NCBI GenBank assembly: GCA_018818065.1
Contig: JAHISV010000012.1
Location: 558,001 to 622,000, forward strand
Direction of reading: 5' to 3'
Source of the DNA: Bacteroidota bacterium
Lineage (GTDB): Bacteria; Bacteroidota; Ignavibacteria; Ignavibacteriales; Melioribacteraceae
Length of the DNA stretch: 64,000 nt
How positions within the stretch are numbered: position 1 is the stretch's first letter; each line of letters opens with the position of its first letter. Below are positions 1-7,503 of the stretch, piece after piece. Under the pieces are notes generated by a model, which was given only the letters and a program-made list of their open reading frames with translations, searched no databases and was not told the DNA's origin. The position numbers were made by a program, and so were the translations under genes.

Positions 1-200
1 ATTGGCACATTCACATCCAATCTGCCTTGAAACAAGTAAACGCTATCTCTCTGGAGAACAAAGATATCACCTGCAGCAGCGCCTGCTATTGCTGTGCTGA
101 TTGCATTAATGTCAGTACTGACGTTAATGATGTTTTGTGAAAAGTTATAGCCTGAAAAACAAATTACAGCTATGATAGAACTTAGAAAAAATTTCCTCAT
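1..200 (-). CDS. Secreted protein, N-terminal part only (runs off the window)
   Basis: The reading frame starts at the ATG complementary to 198-200 and runs off the left edge, so only 66 residues are visible. A strong AAGGAGG ribosome binding site lies just upstream. The first 21 residues form a signal peptide ending near Y-N-F-S-Q. The mature start (I-N-V-S-T-D then A-G-D-I-F-V-L) resembles the opening of secreted right-handed beta-helix or DUF4957/DUF5123-type proteins found in pectin-degradation loci, but too little is present to be certain. It follows the TonB receptor on the same strand with a 66-bp gap, so the two probably share a transcript. A role in uronate-containing glycan use is inferred from context only. 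Confidence 0.55.
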   Translation of the reverse strand, partial: MRKFFLSSIIAVICFSGYNFSQNIINVSTDINAISTAIAGAAAGDIFVLQRDSVYLFQGRLDVNVP

Positions 201-266
201 GCTAAGCCTCCTTAAATAATTGATATTGATTATTGGTTAACTAAACTAAATTTTTATTTAGCTCAA

Positions 267-3191
267 TCACATTTTTACTTGAATTCCCAATTCTACCGAT
301 CTTCCATAATCCTGAATTGCCGTCTGTAAATATTCAAAAGCCTGATAGGTATCATCTGTTCTATTATTTACATTAACAATATTTGCGAAGATGATTATGT
401 TCTCAGCTATTTGTTGTTTGAGAGAAATATCCCATCTAACAAAACCGGCATTGTAGGTATCCAATAATTCTGCTGAACCAATATTATTCACGCTGCCATC
501 CTGATAGAACATTGAAACTCTTGCTGAGAAGTCACTCAGATCATACCCCAATGATAGATTAATAATTTGATTTGCCTGTCCGGGGATATTCCCCTCTCTT
601 AACCCTTTGTTATAGTTAAAAACCACATATGGCGGAGTGTTAATTCTGCTGGTTGTTACACCATAATAAGGGAAATGTGTAGAAGAATAAATTCGAGCAT
701 AATTAAATCCGATTACTATTCCTTTGAGAAAATCAGGTACCGGATATAATTGGAAATTTGTCTGCAATTCAAACTCGAAACCTTTTACCGTCGATTCAGG
801 TAAATTTATTGGTGTCCTTAAAGTGTTTCTTGTGTAAAGATTATTTATACCAAATTGATTATTCGCCAAAGGTGGGATCCCAAATTCCGGAAGTCCCTCG
901 GTAACCAAATCCTGTGTTACATTGGTAGTATAAATAGCTGAAATGTCTTTTATATCTTTATAGAAGTACCCAAAAGAAACGAATCCAAGTGTTGGTTCAT
1001 AGAATGACAGATACGCATCGTAGTTATTTGAGCGAGCGGGTTTCAGATCACTGTTGCCCTTATAAACATTCGTTGCACCAAAGTTATTCAACGATTGAGA
1101 TGGGATTAAATAGTTATAATCAGGTCTGGATAAGGTCCGTGTATAAGAGAGTCTAATATCAAACCATTCTGTTGGTTTTACTCTTAAATGAATCATGGGA
1201 AGTAAATCATTATATTTTACTGTTGATGTAGTGTCACTTATAATGAAATCATTATCATTCGGGGTTGGCGCATTACTTACTAAACTTACAAATGTGTTCC
1301 CAAAATATTTATTATTAACCGCCTCGAACCGTAGACCTGGAATAAATGTAATTAGAGTACCAAAATTAAATCTCGGCATAAAGTAAGCTGCTGATACATT
1401 TTCTTCAGCTTTGTAATTCGGGATGCCCGCGGAGGTTCCAACAGAACTTCTATAGGCGTAAAATTTACTGTTTACATATCTCGCAGAAGAGGAATATTCA
1501 TCATAAAATGATCTATTGCTCCCTGCATCGAGTATAAGACCAAGTTCAGCTCTGCCATCCAAAAAATTACTAGGGGTGTAATCAGGATCAAGAAAATCTT
1601 CGGCGTTTAATTTGCCCGCCTGCCCTGGCTGTGTTAATAAGTATGCCCAAAATTGAGCTTCTTCATATCGCCTTTCTCTATTGATATGTTTAAGCTTTCC
1701 ACCAAATTTAATATATCCATTAATATCAGAACCAAAATTAAAATGATATTTAAAATTTAGCTGCCCCGTATAATTTCTTTCCTGCACATCTTCTTTCATG
1801 AATTGTGTAGTATAAAGAGGAGCTGTACTGTCAACACCAACAAATTTATAATAATCAAGCGCGTTTTGTTCCTTTGATACATCATTAGCATTTGGGAAAT
1901 CAGGCGTTTCATTAAATCGCATCCAGTGGTCGAATGGACGTTCATTTCTGGAATATGAGAACGAAGCTGACCAGTCAGTTTCGAATTGCCCAAACGTGTG
2001 CTCGCCTCTTAATGTATTAACGTAGGATTGAAGTGATCTTTCCGTTTCCCTGATCTGTATTGTTCCTGTTGCTGCATCAACATCCAGGGAGCGTTGTCTG
2101 TCTTCAATATCACGCGTAGTTTTACTTAAAAAACTACTAAGCATTATGTAACCGTTCCCAATATTGTAATCCAGGATTAAGTTACCGCCAATTCTTTTGC
2201 GATTTTCCAGTCGATCGGTAACTTGCGAATTATTAATGCGAATATGCGTCACATCATCTATAGTAGCCCCTACTATATAACTGCCGCTGAAAAAATCTGT
2301 ACTCCTGTCTCTGTCCTCATAATTGACAGATAGCTGTACACCGAGGTTTCCATCTACATAACGATTACTATACTTACCGAACATGGAATATTGATTGAAA
2401 TTGTTTTCTAGCCCGTTATAAAATCCAAACATACGGGCAATTGCAACCGGACTATCAGAAGCTTTGCCAGTCTGCAGATTTACTGTTCCACCAATAGCCT
2501 CACCATCCATATCAGCGGTTGGTGATTTATATAATTCAATGCCCTTTAGATTTTCCTGAGCAATTCCGCTTAAGTTTGTTCCTCTCTCCTGGGCGCCGGT
2601 TGAAGCCATATCAACTCCGTCAACAGTTACTTTACTGTACTTAGCTGATAAACCTCTCACAACAACTGATGATCCTTCGCCTCCATCTCTGTTAATAGAA
2701 ACACCAGGCAGCCTTGATACTGATTCCGCAACATTAGCATCAGGGAACTCAAGCATTTTATCGGAAGAAACCACATTTACTAACTGCTCTGAGGAAAGTT
2801 GTTGATTTATCGCAGCAACTTGTCCCGTTCTTTGAGCAGAGACTACAATCTCACTACCAAACTCTAAAACATCAGAGTCGAGCAGAATTTCCTCATATAA
2901 ACCGATACCCTCAGTCAAGAAGATATCTATAGTTTTTGTTTTATAACCCAGGTAAGAAACGCGTAATTCTTTGCTTTCGATAGGAGTGTGAAAAATGGTG
3001 AATTCACCGTTTATATCTGTCGCGGCCCCAATAGAAGTACCAACCACTATTAAATTGGCTCCAATTATTGGTTCGTTTGTTTGGGAATCTTTAACTTTTC
3101 CCGTAATTCTGGCATTCTGTGCATTGGAATGACTATGACCAATTAAAAATAAAATTATTAATAACAACCGGAAATTTGTCCTAAATTTCAT
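267..3191 (-). CDS. TonB-dependent receptor with carboxypeptidase-regulatory N-terminal domain (SusC-like)
   Basis: This is an outer-membrane importer of about 974 residues. I prefer the ATG at 3191 because a signal peptide (M-K-F-R-T-N then a hydrophobic stretch ending S-N-A-Q) and an AGGGAG ribosome site precede and follow it correctly; an upstream in-frame start at 3236 would put 15 odd residues before the signal. After the signal come a CarboxypepD_reg domain (about residues 25-105, R-I-T-G-K-V-K-D), a plug domain (about 130-240, with S-V-S-R-L-P-G-V and V-V-R-G-L-S) and a long beta-barrel ending in an aromatic-rich strand. No adjacent SusD is seen in the window. Nearby uxaC and a shared upstream box suggest import of uronate-containing oligosaccharides; the substrate is inferred. 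Confidence 0.9.
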   Translation of the reverse strand: MKFRTNFRLLLIILFLIGHSHSNAQNARITGKVKDSQTNEPIIGANLIVVGTSIGAATDINGEFTIFHTPIESKELRVSYLGYKTKTIDIFLTEGIGLYEEILLDSDVLEFGSEIVVSAQRTGQVAAINQQLSSEQLVNVVSSDKMLEFPDANVAESVSRLPGVSINRDGGEGSSVVVRGLSAKYSKVTVDGVDMASTGAQERGTNLSGIAQENLKGIELYKSPTADMDGEAIGGTVNLQTGKASDSPVAIARMFGFYNGLENNFNQYSMFGKYSNRYVDGNLGVQLSVNYEDRDRSTDFFSGSYIVGATIDDVTHIRINNSQVTDRLENRKRIGGNLILDYNIGNGYIMLSSFLSKTTRDIEDRQRSLDVDAATGTIQIRETERSLQSYVNTLRGEHTFGQFETDWSASFSYSRNERPFDHWMRFNETPDFPNANDVSKEQNALDYYKFVGVDSTAPLYTTQFMKEDVQERNYTGQLNFKYHFNFGSDINGYIKFGGKLKHINRERRYEEAQFWAYLLTQPGQAGKLNAEDFLDPDYTPSNFLDGRAELGLILDAGSNRSFYDEYSSSARYVNSKFYAYRSSVGTSAGIPNYKAEENVSAAYFMPRFNFGTLITFIPGLRFEAVNNKYFGNTFVSLVSNAPTPNDNDFIISDTTSTVKYNDLLPMIHLRVKPTEWFDIRLSYTRTLSRPDYNYLIPSQSLNNFGATNVYKGNSDLKPARSNNYDAYLSFYEPTLGFVSFGYFYKDIKDISAIYTTNVTQDLVTEGLPEFGIPPLANNQFGINNLYTRNTLRTPINLPESTVKGFEFELQTNFQLYPVPDFLKGIVIGFNYARIYSSTHFPYYGVTTSRINTPPYVVFNYNKGLREGNIPGQANQIINLSLGYDLSDFSARVSMFYQDGSVNNIGSAELLDTYNAGFVRWDISLKQQIAENIIIFANIVNVNNRTDDTYQAFEYLQTAIQDYGRSVELGIQVKM

Positions 3192-3334
3192 TGAGAAGTT
3201 CTCCCTATATCCCAAAATCAATTTTATTGAAAGCAATTCGAAAAAATAACACTCTGCATTTACAATTTTTTAAGGAACGTATTAATCACGGTGAGAAATT
3301 AAGCCTCTATCCAACTAATACCAAGATATTACAT

Positions 3335-3366
3335 GAGAATAACTGTTATTAACATGTTTATAACTA
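3335..3366. promoter_or_regulatory. Uronate-locus box, copy 1 (candidate operator)
   Basis: A 32-bp sequence here recurs with one mismatch at 7156-7187. Its centre reads TGTTATTAACA, a perfect 5-1-5 inverted repeat, flanked by AAC and GTT. It lies in the divergent region between the TonB receptor (start 3191) and the membrane regulator (start about 3467), 144 bp upstream of the receptor. The dyad symmetry and the reuse upstream of uxaC point to a transcription-factor site; the binding protein is unknown. Confidence 0.6.
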
Positions 3367-3466
3367 AATATCGTGTCTGCATCTTCTATTTCCTTAAATG
3401 TGTTGCAACTAAAACTGTTAATACCGATATTAAAAATATTATTCTTGTAAAATATTGCAGAGAAGA

Positions 3467-4699
3467 ATGTCAGAAACAATGATCCCCACCGAAAAGAAAC
3501 TTGAAGTATTGAAGAATCTTCTTGAAAGCCAGGAATTTCAATCAAGCAAGTACAAAAAACTTATTGAATATCTTGTAAATGCTAATATTAACGGGGAAGA
3601 GTTAAAAGAGACAACTATTGCTATTGACTGCTTTGATAAGGACTCTTCATTTAATCCGGCTATTGATTCCAGTGTTAGAGTATATTTAAGCAATCTGCGT
3701 AAAAAACTTGAACATTATTATTTGACAGATGGCAAAAAGGATGGATTAAAGCTACGGATACCAAAAGGTCATTATCAAATTGAATTTATTACTATCGATC
3801 CTGTATGTGAACCTGGGAATCACATCTTTTATAAAAGAGGCTTCTTTCTTTCAATTACACTGCTTATTATCTTTTTGGGATTTGCATTTTTAAAGGGATC
3901 TTTCTTTTCCAGATTACCTGCAAATTTAATACCGAAGAGTGATGAAATATGGACTGATTTTTTGACCAGTGAAACAAAAACAATAATAGTTCTTGGTGAT
4001 TATTTTTTCTTCTCGATGCCCTATGCTGAAGGAAGGCAAAGTTATATAAGAGATATTGAAATTAACTCAAAAGCAGACCTGGACAAATTTCTTCTTGAGA
4101 ATCCATCTTATAGTGAAAAGATGACTCCAACTTATCATACATGGCTGGAAGAAAATTACCCCTATTGCCTGGCGAAAATACTTCCATCATTTGCTTTTTC
4201 GGAAACTAACTACGAAATCAAATTGTCTTCAGAAATTCAACTTGCTGATTTGCAAAAATACAACATCATCTATATTGGTCCCTATAAATGTCTTAATCTG
4301 CTATCAAATATTACAGAAAATCTTAATTTCAGTTACCATCTACATCAGGGTTCAAGTTCTCTTAACTTCCATGAAATTGAATCAGGTGTTGATCATGTTT
4401 ACGACTGGAAAACCAACCCCCAAACCAATGGCAGGAATGATTTTTCTATAGTTTTAAAAGTCCCGGGGCCAAACAAAAATAAATTTATGTTCTTCATTTC
4501 TGAGCATGATTTTGGAAATATTAGTTCTGTAAAATACTTTAGTAATGCATTAAAGCTGCAGGAGTTTGAAAAGGATTTATCATCTGCTCATTTCGAAGCA
4601 TTATTTGAAGTAACTGGAATTATCAGAACAGATTTCACCATAAAAATGCTTCACCGTAATGAATTACAATCTGATTTTAAAGTTAATTTTGGCGAATAA
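3467..4699 (+). CDS. Membrane-anchored winged-helix regulator with extracytoplasmic domain
   Basis: About 410 residues. Residues 1-105 match the wHTH domain that heads many one-component regulators in Acidobacteria and Bacteroidota (motifs L-K-E-T-T-I-A, F-D-K-D-S-S-F-N-P, D-S-S-V-R-V-Y-L-S-N-L-R-K-K-L and I-P-K-G-H-Y). A single membrane segment (about 120-140, G-F-F-L-S-I-T-L-L-I-I-F) follows, then about 265 residues without a recognised family, predicted to lie outside the membrane. This is a CadC/ToxR-like topology: an outside sensor coupled to an inside DNA-binding domain. ATGs at 3467 and 3479 are both possible; neither has a strong ribosome site. It is divergent from the receptor, with the box at 3335-3366 between them, and converges on the HAD gene with a 13-bp gap. 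It is a reasonable candidate regulator of this locus; that is inference. Confidence 0.7.
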   Translation: MSETMIPTEKKLEVLKNLLESQEFQSSKYKKLIEYLVNANINGEELKETTIAIDCFDKDSSFNPAIDSSVRVYLSNLRKKLEHYYLTDGKKDGLKLRIPKGHYQIEFITIDPVCEPGNHIFYKRGFFLSITLLIIFLGFAFLKGSFFSRLPANLIPKSDEIWTDFLTSETKTIIVLGDYFFFSMPYAEGRQSYIRDIEINSKADLDKFLLENPSYSEKMTPTYHTWLEENYPYCLAKILPSFAFSETNYEIKLSSEIQLADLQKYNIIYIGPYKCLNLLSNITENLNFSYHLHQGSSSLNFHEIESGVDHVYDWKTNPQTNGRNDFSIVLKVPGPNKNKFMFFISEHDFGNISSVKYFSNALKLQEFEKDLSSAHFEALFEVTGIIRTDFTIKMLHRNELQSDFKVNFGE

Positions 4700-4712
4700 G
4701 GCTAATATTTCC

Positions 4713-5606
4713 TTAAACTTTATTTCCCCATGTAGGGTTTTCCGGTAGACTATTCTCAAACTCCGCGAGTAACTGATCTTCATATTCGCCTTTGTACTTT
4801 TCATTTCTGAAAAATTCAAGAGCCTCATTGTATAGTCGTTGCCAGGATTTTTCTTCACTGCCTGGAATGATTGGATAAAACAACACACCATTATCTTTTG
4901 CGGCTATTAAATCTCCCGGGGCATCTCCTATCATTAAAATTCTCTCCGGTAAATACTTGCCAACCGCAGCATACTTTATATGTTCTGATTTTGTACCATA
5001 TTCCTGACCAGCAATGAGTTTAATTTTCTCATCAATACCATGTTGCTTCCATTCACGTTCAAGGGCCTCAAGAGGAGTTTGAGAAACAACAATGATATCA
5101 GAAAACTGGCTCATTTTTAAAAGCGAATCAGCAACTAAAGGGAAAGGAGGCAAGTCTGTTACCATTCGTTCTACTGCATTATTTACGCCCATAGACCACA
5201 TGAGGGCTTTTTCCAAAACAGAATCCTCTATTGTTTCCAGATATTTAATCAGAGCCGGATTACCCAGTTTGCTTTCGGCTTCCACCCAGTTTATTAAGCT
5301 ACTAAGATTGAGTAAATTTACTTTACGGTCTCGAACCTCATTTCTTTCACTAAGTAATTCAAAAGTCCTTATCACTGCTTTGAATCTATTTACGCCACGG
5401 GTTTTTGAGTAAAGATTTACAAATTCCCAGGTTTCTCTCGCGTATTTTGATATCTGCTGAAGTTCAAAGTGCTTAATAAATTCGGGACAAAAACATTCTT
5501 TATGCTTTATTTCCATGGAATCAAACACACATCCATCAGAATCTATTCCCACAAAAAAATCTTTATCTGCTTTTAGATCTGAGAGAATTTCACTCGCATT
5601 GTTCAT
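4713..5606 (-). CDS. HAD-family hydrolase
   Basis: 297 residues with the haloacid dehalogenase motifs in order: motif I at about residues 20-28 (D-S-D-G-C-V-F-D), motif II S-Q-T-P at about 180, and the acidic motif G-D-A-P-G-D at about 228-233 after I-L-M-I. A large helical cap lies between motifs I and II, as in phosphoglycolate-phosphatase-like members. Start is supported by GGGGAGT upstream. It lies 51 bp downstream of uxaC on the same strand and is probably cotranscribed. The substrate is not evident; a sugar-phosphate phosphatase working beside uronate catabolism is a guess from context. Confidence 0.8.
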   Translation of the reverse strand: MNNASEILSDLKADKDFFVGIDSDGCVFDSMEIKHKECFCPEFIKHFELQQISKYARETWEFVNLYSKTRGVNRFKAVIRTFELLSERNEVRDRKVNLLNLSSLINWVEAESKLGNPALIKYLETIEDSVLEKALMWSMGVNNAVERMVTDLPPFPLVADSLLKMSQFSDIIVVSQTPLEALEREWKQHGIDEKIKLIAGQEYGTKSEHIKYAAVGKYLPERILMIGDAPGDLIAAKDNGVLFYPIIPGSEEKSWQRLYNEALEFFRNEKYKGEYEDQLLAEFENSLPENPTWGNKV

Positions 5607-5657
5607 CTTTTTGACTCCCCAATAATTTGAATGCTTTTAACAATGTCATTTATTTTT

Positions 5658-7064
5658 TTAGAGTTTATAGGCTTTTTTAACAAGTCCATTTGTAAGTTCG
5701 TATGCCAACATTTCTGCTTCCTCAATAGTTATCTGACTGGTCAGCACTAATTCAGCCAAAAAATTACAATCCATCCTGCGGGATAAATCGTGTCTTGCTG
5801 GTATGGAGAGAAATGCTCTTGTATCATCGTTAAATCCTGCCGTATTAAAAAAACCTGCTGTTTCAGTAACTGATTTGCGATATCTTGTCATCCCCTGAAT
5901 GCTGTCATGGAACCACCAGGCAGGACCAAGTTTAAGGGCAGGATAATGCCCAGCCAATGGTGCAAGTTCTCTGGAATAGGTGCTTTCATCCATAGTGAAT
6001 AATATTAAGGTAAAATTTTTGTTGTTACCATACTTATTAAGTAGTTGATAAAGGTTATTAGTAAACTCCGTCTTTACTGGTAAATCAGCTCCTTTATCCC
6101 ACCCGTATTTTTCGAATAATGGAAAGTTATGATTTCTGAAACAGCCGGCATGCAATTGCATAACCAAACCATCCTCACAGCTCATCCTTGCCATCTCCAT
6201 TAGCATGTGTCCCTGAAATAACTTCTCTTCTTCCTTACTAACACAATCTTTTAGGGCTTTATTAAAAATAATTTCTACCGCCTCATGTGTTAGACTGCCT
6301 GTGTAGGGTTCTTCTATTCCATGATCTGTGGCAACAGCACCATGAGATTTGAAATATTCACGTTGTTTTTCTAAGGCACAAATAAATCGGTTGAAATTGT
6401 TTATCTCGCTCTTTGTTACGCTACTAAGTTTTTCTAATTCATTTTTCCATTCTTTAGAACTTATTTGAAATAATTTATCAGGGCGGAAAGATGGAATAAT
6501 CTTAAAATCTAATTTTGATTTTAAAATTTTACTATGTGTATCTAAGCTGTCATACGCGGGGTCGGTGGTTGTAATTAAATTGATATTGAATTCCTTCATT
6601 AGTTTTGAAGGAACAAAACTGTCTTCCTCAATTTTTTCCGAAATTTTGTCGTAGAGTTTTTGAGCATTACTCCCATTAAGTCTCTCCTCAAATCCAAAAA
6701 TTTTCGAGAACTCATAAGTCAACCAGCAACCTGAAGGAGTGCCCAGAAACAAATGGAAATTATCTCCGAGTATTTGCCAGATTTCTCTTTTCTCATCTTC
6801 AGTTAATATTTTCGGATTATTATCTATTCCTAAATCGGCAAGGTCTATGCCTTGAGAATACAACATTCTAAAGACATAATGATCAGGAGTAATGAATAGC
6901 TCAACAGGGTCTCCGAATTTGAACTCAGGGAGAAAAATAGCGGGATCTATATGACCATGCGGCGAGATAATTGGTAACTCGCTTATTTTATTGAATAATT
7001 CATTAGCCACAAACTTCAGCTCACTGCCCGGGCCAAAATATCTATCATCACTTAAAATTGGCAT
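5658..7064 (-). CDS. uxaC: Glucuronate/uronate isomerase UxaC
   Basis: 468 residues, the usual length for UxaC, which interconverts D-glucuronate and D-fructuronate (or galacturonate and tagaturonate) in the cytoplasm as the first step of uronate breakdown. The amidohydrolase-fold metal site begins with S-P-H-G-H-I-D-P near residue 35; further family motifs are the Q-L-H-A-G region (about residue 297), T-M-D-E-S-T, and A-W-W-F-H-D near residue 387. The start has a clear AAAGGAG site. The box at 7156-7187 lies 92 bp upstream, matching the one upstream of the TonB receptor, so the two transcription units are probably co-regulated. Other pathway genes (mannonate/altronate steps) are not in the window. 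Confidence 0.95.
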   Translation of the reverse strand: MPILSDDRYFGPGSELKFVANELFNKISELPIISPHGHIDPAIFLPEFKFGDPVELFITPDHYVFRMLYSQGIDLADLGIDNNPKILTEDEKREIWQILGDNFHLFLGTPSGCWLTYEFSKIFGFEERLNGSNAQKLYDKISEKIEEDSFVPSKLMKEFNINLITTTDPAYDSLDTHSKILKSKLDFKIIPSFRPDKLFQISSKEWKNELEKLSSVTKSEINNFNRFICALEKQREYFKSHGAVATDHGIEEPYTGSLTHEAVEIIFNKALKDCVSKEEEKLFQGHMLMEMARMSCEDGLVMQLHAGCFRNHNFPLFEKYGWDKGADLPVKTEFTNNLYQLLNKYGNNKNFTLILFTMDESTYSRELAPLAGHYPALKLGPAWWFHDSIQGMTRYRKSVTETAGFFNTAGFNDDTRAFLSIPARHDLSRRMDCNFLAELVLTSQITIEEAEMLAYELTNGLVKKAYKL

Positions 7065-7155
7065 AATGCTCCTTTATCCTGTACCTGAAGGAATTAATTA
7101 AATAGAATTGAGAAACAAAATAGTTTGAATATGGATGAAACAGAAGATTTTACGA

Positions 7156-7187
7156 GAGAATAACTGTTATTAACATGTTTATTACTA
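7156..7187. promoter_or_regulatory. Uronate-locus box, copy 2 (candidate operator)
   Basis: Second copy of the 32-bp box (see 3335-3366), identical over the first 27 bp and 31/32 overall, containing the same TGTTATTAACA dyad. It lies 92 bp upstream of uxaC. The surrounding sequence does not match the other copy, so this is not a larger duplication. Confidence 0.6.
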
Positions 7188-7285
7188 CGGGATAAACTGA
7201 GGTATTTTTCATTTTAGGGACTTACTGTAGTCATATCGTGAGGAAAACAACCTCATTTGAATAGATAATAATTTTTAAAAAAACA

Positions 7286-7383
7286 AAGCTCAATTGACGA
7301 AACAATTGAGCTTGAAATGTTTTGCAGAGAGTAAGGAAACTGCTTACTCAAAGAATAATGCTCATTAATAAGTTTTCAAGATC
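7286..7383 (-). pseudogene. Degenerate tRNA-Ser-like remnant with terminator hairpin
   Basis: An 11-bp stem (AAGCTCAATTG at 7286-7296 with CAATTGAGCTT at 7303-7313) is followed by GCAGAGAGTAAGG at 7324 and GTTTTCAAGATC at 7372. In the intact tRNA-Ser at 62306-62392 the same order occurs: an AGCTC hairpin, then GCGGAGAGTTAGG (3' acceptor end), then GGTTTTCAAGACC (anticodon arm) 46 bp later, against 48 bp here. The stretch is too diverged to fold as a tRNA. The rest of the 7065-7503 gap holds only the box at 7156. Confidence 0.45.
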
Positions 7384-7503
7384 AAAAAATAACCAGTGAA
7401 TTCTCCAAAATTTGTTTTGAATAACTTGCGTAAATTTTGAGAACGACTAATATTATTTTCAGCTTTTCTTGCCCAATAAAATTTCAAACGGGTTCAACAA
7501 TGG

